Below are positions 43,167-51,852 of a stretch of DNA of 64,000 nucleotides, one piece after another (position 1 is the first letter of the stretch; each line of letters opens with the position of its first letter). The stretch is from Altererythrobacter sp. H2 (lineage in GTDB: Bacteria > Pseudomonadota > Alphaproteobacteria > Sphingomonadales > Sphingomonadaceae): positions 806,001-870,000 of the forward strand of contig NZ_CP141285.1 in assembly GCF_035319885.1 (NCBI RefSeq), written 5' to 3'. Both the position numbers and the translations under genes were made by a program. Below the pieces are notes generated by a model. It had not been told where the DNA came from, made no database searches, and saw only the letters and a program-made list of their open reading frames with translations.

Positions 43167-44105
43167 GGCAAGAGCGGCCTACCCAGTTCTTTAAGGAACA
43201 CGTTATGATCGCTGGTCGCTAAGGCGATCTTGTCTTCCGCCGCTGTCAGCCTCTCATGCACTGCATCAAGGTCGATTTCGTCGTCCGCCGTGGCCGTGCT
43301 GATGTAGCGCGAGATGTTGAGGTTGAAGTCGTTGCCTTCGATCTCTTCCATGGGCACGCAGCGAGAATAGCGCGTTTCCTCTGTGCGGAATTGATAGGTC
43401 GAGACGATTTTCCGAATATGATCTTCGGTCAGGTTGTTCTGCCGTTTGCCCTTTTCGAAATGCTCCGCGGCATTGATGAACAGCACGTCGTCAGGCTTTT
43501 TGCACTTCTTCAGGACCAAGATGCACACCGGGATGCCGGTGGAATAGAACAGGTTGGCGGGCAGGCCGATAACGGTGTCGATATGGCCGTCCTTGAGCAG
43601 CTTCCTGCGGATTTCAGCTTCCTTACCGCCCCGGAACAGCACACCGTGCGGCAGGATGATGGCCATCACCCCATCGTCCTTGAGGTAGTGAAATCCGTGC
43701 AGCAGGAACGCGAAATCAGCGGCGGACTTTGGCGCAAGGCCGTGGTTCTTGAAACGCACATCCTCGCCAAGCGCTTCCGAGGGTTCCCAGCGATAGCTGA
43801 ACGGTGGATTGGCGACCACGGCATCGAAACGCGGCATCTTGGCCGGGTTCGTTTCGCGCAAAATGTCCCAGTCATTGGTCAGCGTGTCGCCGTGGAAGAT
43901 CTCGAACTCGGTATCCTTCATCCCGTGCAGTAGCATGTTCATGCGTGCCAGGTTGTAGGTGGTGATGTTCTTTTCCTGCCCGAAAATCTTGCCGATGCCG
44001 TGCGTGCCCATGCGGTGGCGCACGTTGAGCAGCAGCGAGCCGGAGCCGCAGGCGAAATCCATAAGGCTGTCCATGTGGACGCGTGGGCCGTTCTTCGGCT
44101 CCTGC
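43163..44105 (-). pseudogene. hsdM: Type I restriction-modification methylase HsdM, 5' part removed by IS3 element
   Basis: About 313 codons of an N6-adenine methylase: motif I DFACGSGSLL, motif IV NPPFSYRW, then the C-terminal region to the natural stop. The first ~150-200 codons, including the N-terminal HsdM domain, are absent. The frame runs straight into the left end of the IS3 element at 44106. No hsdS or hsdR is present. Without a start it is likely silent unless read from the IS. Confidence 0.85.
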
Positions 44106-44171
44106 TGACGTGACCCCCTGATTTTCCTCCAAGTTGGATTAGAGTCCGGCCCTGACAGAAGGACGGACGAG

Positions 44172-44438
44172 ATGAAGAGAACGAGGTTTTCAGAAGAGCA
44201 GATCATTGGCGTGCTGAAGGAAGCTGAGGCGGGCGCGAAGACCGCCGACCTGGCTCGGCGGCACGGAGTGTCGGAAGCGACGATCTACAACTGGAAGTCG
44301 AAGTATGGCGGGCTGGAGGTGTCCGATGCCCGGCGGCTGAAGGAGCTGGAGAGCGAGAACGCGAAGCTCAAGCGGTTGCTGGCCGATGCGATGCTGGACA
44401 AGGCTGCGCTGAAGGATCTTCTGGCAAAAAAGTTCTGA
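44172..44438 (+). CDS. IS3-family OrfA (helix-turn-helix)
   Basis: An 88-residue transposase-8 protein: [41 protein letters not shown], then a leucine-zipper helix ([20 protein letters not shown]). It binds the IS ends and, by ribosomal frameshifting, forms the N-terminus of OrfAB. It ends LLAKKF at an AAAAAAG slippery run. Confidence 0.93.
   Translation: MKRTRFSEEQIIGVLKEAEAGAKTADLARRHGVSEATIYNWKSKYGGLEVSDARRLKELESENAKLKRLLADAMLDKAALKDLLAKKF
44426..44432 (+). other. Programmed -1 frameshift site AAAAAAG of the IS3 element
   Basis: A_AAA_AAG at the end of orfA. A -1 slip gives [20 protein letters not shown], which joins smoothly to [10 protein letters not shown] of orfB. Confidence 0.8.
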
Positions 44439-44488
44439 CGCCCGCCGCGCAGCGGGAAGCTGTTGCTCATCTCCAGGCCTGCCACGGG

Positions 44489-45343
44489 ATGAGCGAACGG
44501 CGGGCGTGCCGTGTCATCGATGCTGATCGCAAGAGCGTGCGCTACCGTTCCACCCGGGACGATGACGTCGATCTGCGTGAGAAGCTGCGCGAGCTGGCCA
44601 ACCAGCGTCGCCGGTTCGGCTATCGCCGTCTGCACATCCTGCTGCGCCGGGAGGGGATCATGATCAATCGGAAGAAAACCCAGCGGCTCTACAAGGAGGA
44701 AGGCCTCGCGGTCAGGCGACGACGCAGCCGCAAGCGTGCTGTAGGCACAAGGGCGCCTGCTCCTGTTCTGGCGTTGCCGAACCAGCGCTGGAGCTTGGAC
44801 TTCGTGCACGACCAGATGGCCTCAGGCAGGCGGTTCCGGGTGCTCAACGTGGTCGATGACGTGACCAGGGAGTGTCTGGCAGCGGTGCCGGACACCTCGA
44901 TCTCCGGTCGCCGTGTCGTGCGTGAACTGACCGAGCTGATCGCACAGCGAGGCAAGCCGGGGATGATCGTCAGCGACAACGGAACCGAGCTCACCAGCAA
45001 CGCCGTGCTGGCATGGTGCGGCGAGATCGGCGTCGAGTGGCATTATATCGCGCCCGGAAGGCCGATGCAGAATGGCTATGTCGAGAGCTTCAACGGTCGC
45101 ATGCGGGACGAACTGCTCAACGAGACGCTGTTCTTGAGCATGGCCCATGCCCGTGTCGAGATCGCCGCCTGGGTGGATGATTACAACCGGGAGCGACCGC
45201 ACTCATCGCTTGGCTACGCAACACCGGCGGCGTTCGCCGCCGAACTGGATAAGCAATGGCCTGCTTCGCTACGCCCTACGGGCTCCGCTACGCAGCCCAT
45301 TGCTTCAACCGCGCTTATGCGCGAAACAACCGCCCGGCTCTAA
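44489..45343 (+). CDS. IS3-family OrfB (DDE transposase)
   Basis: A 284-residue frame holding the integrase core: HTH_21-like start ([20 protein letters not shown]), [14 protein letters not shown], catalytic Asp in [10 protein letters not shown], Asp in [10 protein letters not shown] and Glu in [18 protein letters not shown]. In vivo it is made mainly as OrfAB through the frameshift at 44426-44432; ATG 44489 is an internal start. The C-terminal 25 residues after KQWP are unusual in length but the core is intact. Confidence 0.92.
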   Translation: MSERRACRVIDADRKSVRYRSTRDDDVDLREKLRELANQRRRFGYRRLHILLRREGIMINRKKTQRLYKEEGLAVRRRRSRKRAVGTRAPAPVLALPNQRWSLDFVHDQMASGRRFRVLNVVDDVTRECLAAVPDTSISGRRVVRELTELIAQRGKPGMIVSDNGTELTSNAVLAWCGEIGVEWHYIAPGRPMQNGYVESFNGRMRDELLNETLFLSMAHARVEIAAWVDDYNRERPHSSLGYATPAAFAAELDKQWPASLRPTGSATQPIASTALMRETTARL

Positions 45344-45372
45344 TCCCAGCTGGGGGAAAGCTGGGGGTCACG

Positions 45373-45972
45373 TCACCGGTCGCGCGGGTCGACCGCGTCG
45401 GACCCCTGACGCACTTTCGGCGACCACGAGATGCCGCCACGCAGACCGCCGATCGGGGGGGACAGGTAAATGACCTTGAAAGCATCGCGGGTATCGAGTG
45501 CGCGCAGCAAGGCCTGTGTCCCGGCATAGCGGGAAAACTCGCCCCGGACCTGGCCAAGCGCCACCAGCGGTGCGGCAAAGGCAAGGGTATCGGCGGGCCC
45601 GTCCTGCTGGCCCACTTCCAGTCGCCCGTAATCGCTTGCCACAAAGCCGTACAATTCGCCGGCCTGGAGCACCTCGCTTTCGCGGCTGCGGTTGGTCTGC
45701 TCCAGATTGACCCCGATGACAATTCCGTCCGGCGAGGTCCACTGCGCGTTCAGACGGGCAAACAGGTCCAGTTCCGCGTCGGACGATTTGTCCGATATCC
45801 GGTCCTCGTCGAAAGCGCCGACCTGGCCGGCCACACCGCCGGTCAGGCGGATGTCAAACCCGCCTGACTGATATTCCAGCCGCGGAAGCTCGGCCAGGGC
45901 CGCCGACGAGCAGCCCAGCGCCAGTGTGGCCGCCGCACTGCGCAGCAAGCCGAATCCGATATTCGAACGCAT
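45373..45972 (-). pseudogene. Porin gene, 3' part lost at the IS3 element
   Basis: 199 codons of a general-diffusion-type porin: signal peptide (to AALAE), then LPRLEYQSGGFDIRLTGGVAG and beta-strand repeats such as LEVGQQDGPADTLAF. Porins of this class are 350-400 residues, and the required C-terminal strand and terminal Phe are missing. The stop TGA at 45373-45375 is supplied by the first three bases of the IS3 inverted repeat. ATG 45972 has GGAGGG upstream. It cannot form a complete barrel. Confidence 0.85.
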
Positions 45973-46025
45973 TCCAATTCCCTCCGTCCAAGCGGTTGAT
46001 TATCATAAAGTAAGAGATGGATAAT

Positions 46026-46799
46026 CTAGAAAATCGCCTCGGCGACCAGATCGATAAGATTGCCGTTTCGCGCGCAATCGCTGAAATCGTGTGACATCGC
46101 GGGTAAGGTCAGCAGCCTGATTCTGGCGGGGCGGCCGTGCATTTTGCCGAATTTCTCGACCGAACTCACCCAGGCCCGGGCCCGCCGCAGGCGGTTGCGC
46201 CCCTGATGCTGGAGGATCAGGGCATCCTGCCGCACCGAGGCATCGACCCTGGTGTCGCGATTCCCGACCATGACGGCGGTAGGTATGTCGACAAACCGTG
46301 CCTGGACCTGCGGCTGCCCGCTATCGTTTCCTATGCCATAGGGGTAGGGCAGATCAGGAACGGGCATGCAATACCATCCCGCCGAGACCACGCAGAGGCG
46401 GGCGACCTTGTCCGGATGGAACATGGCAAACCGGTGCGCCATCTGCGCCCCGCCCGAAAAACCGAACAGCAGGATCCGCTCAACGCCACCGCCCAGTTCG
46501 GGCTTCAGGGAGGCAAGCAGGCCGACCAACCCGACATCGGATGGCGTTTCGTCGGCTTTGCGGGTGAGCAGCTGCTGATATTTGCCGAACCTTTCCCGCG
46601 TGAACAGGGGGGCAACGATCGTAACCCCCTCAAACGCAGGATGTGCGGCGAACCGGCTCGCGATCTCGGCTGCGTTGCGGCTGATGCCGTGCAATGCCAC
46701 CAGCACGGGCTGGCCGGCGCGGACATTGGCGAGGAAGCAGTCGGGGACACCCTCGGCGGTCGAAGGCCGGAAGCTGGGGATCGGGGCGGCTCTAGACAT
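46026..46799 (-). CDS. Alpha/beta hydrolase (esterase or dienelactone hydrolase-like)
   Basis: A 257-residue serine hydrolase-like protein. It has the oxyanion strand PVLVALHGISRNAAE, nucleophile elbow LLFGFSGGAQMAHRFA (GFSGG), a possible acid in MVGNRDTRVD and a late His in LPAMSHDFSD. No signal peptide is evident. ATG 46799 overlaps the end of the ABC membrane-domain gene by 8 bp, so it is the last gene of a three-gene operon. Substrate unknown; peptide or ester cleavage is possible. Confidence 0.78.
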   Translation of the reverse strand: MSRAAPIPSFRPSTAEGVPDCFLANVRAGQPVLVALHGISRNAAEIASRFAAHPAFEGVTIVAPLFTRERFGKYQQLLTRKADETPSDVGLVGLLASLKPELGGGVERILLFGFSGGAQMAHRFAMFHPDKVARLCVVSAGWYCMPVPDLPYPYGIGNDSGQPQVQARFVDIPTAVMVGNRDTRVDASVRQDALILQHQGRNRLRRARAWVSSVEKFGKMHGRPARIRLLTLPAMSHDFSDCARNGNLIDLVAEAIF

Positions 46800-47736
46800 C
46801 GGACAAGCTCCGTCGGGAATTGCGGTTGGCCGCAGCACCACGCTGCGGCGGGATGGACAGCAGGCGGGCGAGCCGCTCCAGCGCGATTGCCCCACCGAGC
46901 CGCGCGTGAAGCGCGCGCGTCCATTCGAGCAGCCGCGCAGCGACAAAGGCGATCAGGGTCAGCGGGCCGGCAATGGCGGCGCCATCAGCGAGGCCAATTG
47001 ACTGCCACACCACGATCAGTGCTGCGGCCAGCCCGGCAACGGTGGCGGCCGTCTCCATGGCGCCTGCGATTGTTGCGCGTTGTACGGATCGCGAGCCGAG
47101 CTGGCCCGAAAGCGCAGCCAGCTTGCGAAAGCCATGCCCTTTCGCCGAGACGGCCCCGGCGAGCTCGGCGCGCACCCGGCGCACCAGGAAACCGTTGAGC
47201 TTTCCGCGCTCACGCCGCTGGTGGCGGATTGTCCGCGACAAGGCGCGCGCCATCAGGGCAATCCCGGCCAGACCCGACGCCAGTGCCAGCAAGGCCGGGC
47301 GTGCCTGCGGGAGCGATGCGAGAATCCACAATGAGGCAGCCGTGCCTGACAGGGCGCTGGTCCAGAACCTGACCGAACCGCGCAGCGCATAGTTGCGCAG
47401 CGCGGCCATGTCATTGACCAGCCCGGTCAGCCAGCGTGCGTCCCCCCCTTCACCCGCATGGCGGGTAACCGCCTGAAACAGCGCCGCACGGCAATCGGTG
47501 ACGAATGATTGCGCGAACAGCTCCCCTACCCAGCGCTGGGCTACGAGCGCGAGGCCAGCCAGCAGCGCAATGCCGATCGCCACCGGCATCGCTGGCCCGG
47601 ATAACCAGTCTCCGCTGCTCACGATCCTGTCCAGGGACTGGGCAAACAGGACCATCAGCGCGGCTTCGGTCAGGGCCAGCACCGCCAGTGCGGCGGCCAA
47701 GGCTCGCCGGTTGCCATGCAGAAGAGCCGGCGACAT
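46792..47736 (-). CDS. ABC-exporter-type membrane domain without an ATPase domain
   Basis: A 314-residue protein with six hydrophobic segments and the layout of a type 1 ABC exporter membrane domain (ATP-independent half): helix pairs around 11-33, 45-67, 125-165 and 240-280, with cytoplasmic loops rich in Arg such as RTIRHQRRERGKLNGF. No Walker A, signature or Walker B is present, and the protein ends just where a nucleotide-binding domain would begin (LERLARLLSIPPQR). It starts 3 bp after the P-loop NTPase gene, which might supply ATPase function, though its P-loop is not of ABC type. Confidence 0.65.
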   Translation of the reverse strand: MSPALLHGNRRALAAALAVLALTEAALMVLFAQSLDRIVSSGDWLSGPAMPVAIGIALLAGLALVAQRWVGELFAQSFVTDCRAALFQAVTRHAGEGGDARWLTGLVNDMAALRNYALRGSVRFWTSALSGTAASLWILASLPQARPALLALASGLAGIALMARALSRTIRHQRRERGKLNGFLVRRVRAELAGAVSAKGHGFRKLAALSGQLGSRSVQRATIAGAMETAATVAGLAAALIVVWQSIGLADGAAIAGPLTLIAFVAARLLEWTRALHARLGGAIALERLARLLSIPPQRGAAANRNSRRSLSDV

Positions 47737-47738
47737 GG

Positions 47739-48826
47739 TCAGGCCGCCTGGACGTCGAGCGGCCTGCTGAAGGCGATGCGCGATACGGCGACCGGATCGC
47801 GCAGCTCGGCCAGCGTTGCAACCGCAAGTCCGGTCGCACTGCGCGTTTCGCGCGCTGCAAGGGGTGAGGCGGAGACCAGTCCGGACACCGCGAGCGGCAC
47901 GATCCCGCGATCCTGAAGCCAGCGACAGCCGAAGGCAGCGCCCATTGCGTCCGCCGCGGCGAACACGAAACCGTCCACCCATCCCTGTGCCGTGGCCTGC
48001 TCGACCAGACTGGCAGTTTCGGACTGGAGCAGGCCGTCGGCAATCTCGACAATTCCCACGTCTACCTGTTCCTGCGCCAGACGGGCCAGCAGCGCGCAGG
48101 TAATTGCGCCCAGATTGTGGCCGCCACACCGAAGGTCGAGGCATGGCCCGCATCGGTGAAGTCCACTGCCAGTTCTGCCCCGGCATCGCGCATGGTCCAC
48201 AGGTCACCGCCCGAACCGGTCCCGGTCAGCTTGGCCGCCCCGACCCTGAAACCTGCGCGGGTCAGGCCATGGACCAGCCCTGCCACAGTGGTCGTCTTGC
48301 CGGCATTCATCGAACTGCCGACAACGGCGATCACCAGCGGGGGCCGGTCGCTTGCCGGCTGCACGGTGGCAAAGTCCCGAAGGTTCAGGGCGCGGCCGTT
48401 TTCTCCGACGAGCACACCGATTACTTCGATGTCGGTCGGGGCCTTCACCGCCGCATGGCGGTTGACGGCCAGCGCGGCCACGCCGCCGCCGGCCACGAGG
48501 TGGCAGGGTTCGAGGGATTGCGGGACATAGGCTTCGAACTGGTCCGGAGCATAGCGATTGCCGAAGGCGACAATGATTTCGTCGCCGACATAGAGGTCGC
48601 CCCGGCGGCCGTGAATGTTCTCCAGCCGGCGATGCTGACCGAGCCGGATAACCCTGGCGAGGATGAGATCGCCCGGCTCCGGCCGCCAGCCCGAGCGCAC
48701 CAGCCGGGTCGCTGCGGCCAGGTCGACATTGCGGGTGGTGAAGGCGCGCTTGGCGGCCGTCAGCCGGTCCTGAAGGCGGGCCGACCGGGCGGCGGTATCG
48801 ATAGAGGTGATTTCCTGAACCAGCAT
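47739..48826 (-). pseudogene. P-loop NTPase gene with an internal frameshift, unknown family
   Basis: From ATG 48826 (AGGAG 6 bp upstream) the frame encodes ~250 residues: an N-terminal beta-rich region (GDLILARVIRLGQHRRLENI, VGDEIIVAFGNRYAP), then Walker A GSSMNAGKT at 170-178 and GGDLWTMRDAGAELAVDFTD. After GHASTFG the original frame closes at 48062. The same protein appears to continue in another frame from about 48120 down to 47739 (LGAITCALLARLAQEQVDVG, VEIADGLLQSETASLVEQ). The shift lies near 48095-48130. It is a real disruption or a sequence error. Family not recognised. Confidence 0.6.
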
Positions 48827-49036
48827 CGTCTGCTCCTGCGTCTTGGTGTTCGCAGTGCAAACGGAACGAGGCCGCCGGTTATTCCCCGGGAATCGCAAAA
48901 AAAGGCCTGCAGGGCAGCCCGCAGGAATTTTGCAGACCAGCGGGAATAAGTGCCTGAGCTGCCCCGTTTAGCCTCCCGACACCAGGCCTCGGTGCGATCG
49001 GTTCGCGCTCTGGCAGATCTCAGGGAGTAACGCATT

Positions 49037-49969
49037 GTGACAGACAAGCAGACACGCAGGATCATGGTTCTTGCCGCTATCGCCGTTCCCGTGTTCATCA
49101 CCGCCGGTGCGGCCCTTGCCGCAGAAGGGCCGGATGGCGAAAGGTCATCCTGGCGGCTCGATCCGTCGCTCACCCTGAGCGGCCGGGTCGTCACGGCAGA
49201 GTCCGCCGCCCGCTTCGAGGATGAGACGATCGACGGCACTGCCTGGGCCGTCCGGTTGGCGCCCTCGCTCGAACTGGCGAACGACGACGTCACCCTGACC
49301 TTCCGCAATGCGACCACCCGGCTCGAATTCCGCGATGCTGACCGCACTGACCGCTGGCAGAATACCGCGCGGCTGAGCGGCCGTTTTGCTCTCGGCGACG
49401 AAAGTTCTGTCACCGTGTTCGGCGAACGGGCCGACAACATGCTGTCGGCCGAATTCAGCCTGACCGACGAGTGGGAGGCAGGCGGCGAATTCGAATATGC
49501 GCCGGACAAGTCCAATCGCATCCAGCTGGGAGGAAGCTGGCGGGAGCGCAGCTATGACGACGGCGAGAATTCCAGCGGCCGCGGTCCACGCGTCGATGCC
49601 GAATACCGGTACCGTTTCGGGGCAAACCACTACGCCTATCTTCGTGGTCGCTATGACGAGATCTCGTCCGACAATCCCCGCCGGGAGGTAACGCGCTGGC
49701 TCGCATCGGCCAGCTACCAGTATCCCCTGGCGCAGGATATCCGGGTCCGCCCGGAAGTGTCTTACCAGAAGCTCGATTATCGCGGTCGCCCGGTCGCGGC
49801 CGGAGGCTTCCGCAGTGACAAGGTGCTGAGCCCGGAGCTGACCATTCTCTACAGCCCCGGCCCCTGGCAGGTGTCGGCTGAAGCCCGCTACATTATCCGC
49901 AGCTCCACCGATCCGCAGTTCGATCGCTCCGGTTACCGGCTCGCGCTGGAGATGAGCTATGACTTCTGA
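49037..49969 (+). CDS. Outer-membrane beta-barrel protein (unknown)
   Basis: A 310-residue exported protein: signal peptide to about ALAAE (residue 30), then alternating amphipathic strands (DVTLTFRNATTRLEFRD, HYAYLRGRYDEISSD, WQVSAEARYIIRSS) and a terminal MSYDF, the C-terminal Phe signature for the Bam machinery. Perhaps 12-14 strands. GTG 49037 with GGGAG upstream is used. Its end overlaps the start of the 7TM gene by 11 bp, so the two plus-strand genes are coupled. No family name recognised. Confidence 0.7.
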   Translation: MTDKQTRRIMVLAAIAVPVFITAGAALAAEGPDGERSSWRLDPSLTLSGRVVTAESAARFEDETIDGTAWAVRLAPSLELANDDVTLTFRNATTRLEFRDADRTDRWQNTARLSGRFALGDESSVTVFGERADNMLSAEFSLTDEWEAGGEFEYAPDKSNRIQLGGSWRERSYDDGENSSGRGPRVDAEYRYRFGANHYAYLRGRYDEISSDNPRREVTRWLASASYQYPLAQDIRVRPEVSYQKLDYRGRPVAAGGFRSDKVLSPELTILYSPGPWQVSAEARYIIRSSTDPQFDRSGYRLALEMSYDF

Positions 49970-50720
49970 GCCGGCACGCGCTGCAGCCAGTGCGTTTTTC
50001 AGAATGTCCCACCTTCTTGCAGGGCTTGCTCTCGCCGCGTTCCTCGCTGTCGTCTGGGCACTGTTTGACCAGTCGGGCTCGCCGATCACCCGCGCGGTCA
50101 CGGTTGCGCTGGGCGATCCGGGGCGTGAATGGGAGCTGCCGGGTCTGTACCTCCTGATGGCGCTCCCGACCGGCGCGGTGGTGGTGGTGTTTGTCCGCAC
50201 GATCCTTGGTTGGCAGACCTTCGGCCTGTTCACGCCGATGTTGCTGGCGCTGGCTTACCTCCAGTCCGGTCCCGTCCTCGGCCCGACAATCTCGACGGCT
50301 GCAATCCTAGTCGGGATGGCATCTGCCCCGGTGCTGCGCCTGCTGGAGATGTCGCGTGTCGCATTCCTTGGCGCGCTCATTGCAATCGTGGTCACCGCAC
50401 TCGGTACGCTCGCGATCAATTTCAACCAGCTGGTCCTGATCAGTGCCTTTCCGGTGGTGGTTACCGCGCTGGTGGTCGAGCGGTGGTGGAATGCCTGGGA
50501 ATCAGAGGGCGCGAGCAAGGCGATGCGGATGACTGTCACCACGCTTGTCGTCGCGCTTGCGATCCAGTGGATCGTTGCTGCGCCGCCGGTGCTCCACCTT
50601 GCGGAAACCGCTCCGCTGGCGCTGCCGGTGATGTCCCTGTTCCTGATGATCCTGCTTGGCCGGTACAAAGGCCTGCGCTTGTCCGAAATCGCGCGGTTCC
50701 GCGCAGTGAAAGGAAAGTGA
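49959..50720 (+). CDS. 7TM protein of the inactive-transglutaminase-associated family (7TM only)
   Basis: A 253-residue inner-membrane protein with six to seven helices. LYLLMALPTGAVVVVFVRTI, GWQTFGLFTPMLLALAYL, and the end LGRYKGLRLSEIARFRA match the 7TM_transglut domain (PF14402 type), usually fused C-terminally to an inactive transglutaminase domain in ~500-residue proteins. Here the transglutaminase part is absent, apart from one extra N-terminal helix. It starts within the barrel gene and ends 1 bp before the ATP-grasp gene, the known partner of this family. Confidence 0.75.
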   Translation: MTSEPARAAASAFFRMSHLLAGLALAAFLAVVWALFDQSGSPITRAVTVALGDPGREWELPGLYLLMALPTGAVVVVFVRTILGWQTFGLFTPMLLALAYLQSGPVLGPTISTAAILVGMASAPVLRLLEMSRVAFLGALIAIVVTALGTLAINFNQLVLISAFPVVVTALVVERWWNAWESEGASKAMRMTVTTLVVALAIQWIVAAPPVLHLAETAPLALPVMSLFLMILLGRYKGLRLSEIARFRAVKGK

Positions 50721-50721
50721 T

Positions 50722-51711
50722 ATGCCCATCCTCGGAATGAACCACCGCAACGCCCTGATCCAGCGCTACAATCCGCGCGAGGCGATCAAGCGGGTCAACC
50801 AGAAGTTCCAGACCAAGCAGCGGCTCGCCGAAGCGGGGGTCCCGGTCCCGCAGACGCTGGCCCTGATCGAGGATGGCGCACAGCTGACCGCATTCGATTT
50901 CGCCAGCCTGCCCGATGCATTCGCCGTCAAGCCCAACCGCGGGCGCCGGGGGGAGGGCGTCATTCTGGTCGATGGACGGACCGACGGCGGCTGGCGCCAG
51001 CTGAACGGGGAAACGCTGACCATCGGGGCACTGCGCCGGCATATCGGCCGTATCCATGAAGGCGAGCTGTCGCTTGAAGGCGCTGACAGTGACGCGGCCC
51101 TGTTCGAGCCGCTGATCCGCCCGCACCCTGATTTTGCACGGTTGGTGCCCTTCGGCTTGCCGGATATCCGGATCATCTGTCTGGGCGATGCTCCGCTGAT
51201 GGCGATGACCCGTCTGCCCACGGAAAAATCACGCGGTCGGGCGAACCTCCATCAGGGGGCGGTCGGGGCGGCGCTCGACTTGCGCACCGGCGATATTTTC
51301 CGTGCTGTCCTGGGATCGGAAGCCATCGAGCATCATCCCTCGACCGGCGAACGCCTGATCGACCAGCAGATTCCCATGTGGAGCGATGTCATCCGCGCCG
51401 CCCGTCGGTGTTCCGCCGCTCTGGAGCTGGGCTATGTCGGTGTGGACCTGGTTATTGACGCAACGGCAGGGGTGCAAGTGCTGGAATGCAATGCCTACCC
51501 GGGCCTCGAGATCCAGAACGTCAATGGCGCAGGCCTGGCCGGCCGGATCGAGAAGGTCAGGAGAGCCCGGCAGGGCCGCAGCGTGGCAAGAAATCTGGCG
51601 AACCTGGCACCGCAGCCGGGAAGCCTTTACCGGATGCTCGCGCCGCCGGTATTGCCGATCATGAAAGCTGCCATGATGGGGGCATTCCAGCCGAAGGCCA
51701 CTGCCGTGTGA
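50722..51711 (+). CDS. Alpha-L-glutamate ligase-like ATP-grasp enzyme (RimK-related)
   Basis: A 329-residue ATP-grasp protein: MNHRNALIQRYNPREAIKRV, LPDAFAVKPNRGRRGEGVIL (ATP-binding Lys and Gly-rich loop), then FRAVLGSEAIEHHPSTGE and the metal-site ending VQVLECNAYPGLEIQNVNG. This is the RimK-related E-ligase family (TIGR02291 type), predicted to add amino acids to a peptide or protein carboxylate. It is coupled to the 7TM gene. The canonical aspartyl-protease-like partner is not seen. Acceptor unknown. Confidence 0.82.
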   Translation: MPILGMNHRNALIQRYNPREAIKRVNQKFQTKQRLAEAGVPVPQTLALIEDGAQLTAFDFASLPDAFAVKPNRGRRGEGVILVDGRTDGGWRQLNGETLTIGALRRHIGRIHEGELSLEGADSDAALFEPLIRPHPDFARLVPFGLPDIRIICLGDAPLMAMTRLPTEKSRGRANLHQGAVGAALDLRTGDIFRAVLGSEAIEHHPSTGERLIDQQIPMWSDVIRAARRCSAALELGYVGVDLVIDATAGVQVLECNAYPGLEIQNVNGAGLAGRIEKVRRARQGRSVARNLANLAPQPGSLYRMLAPPVLPIMKAAMMGAFQPKATAV

Positions 51712-51852
51712 GGCCAGTCCCGCTGCCGCGCTGCCCTGCGGCAGGGGCAATTCGCCGCGGGATTGCGCCGATTCAGCCTGCCCCATGATCATCGGGCAAG
51801 AATGTTTGCACCCAGCAGGTGCGTTCCTGACGAAAGTCGCTATGGAGCGCGA

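Larger units (their letters stand above)
44106..45375 (+). mobile_element. IS3-family insertion sequence (IS407-like), 1270 bp
   Basis: Ends are inverted repeats whose first 13 bp, TGACGTGACCCCC, are identical (44106-44118 and the complement of 45363-45375), with imperfect similarity for about 12 bp more. It holds overlapping orfA and orfB with a frameshift signal. The flanks do not match: CTGC on the left, CCGG on the right, so there is no target duplication. The left flank is hsdM and the right flank is a porin gene. Confidence 0.9.

Noticed and set aside
44426-44438. orfA/orfB split considered as a disabling frameshift in the IS3 element
   Set aside because: AAAAAAG is the normal programmed -1 site of IS3 elements and both frames are intact around it.
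45998-46026. GATTATC/GATAATC inverted repeat before the porin start, considered as a Fur site
   Set aside because: The 15-bp gap is too long for a Fur box and the gene behind it is broken; left unassigned.
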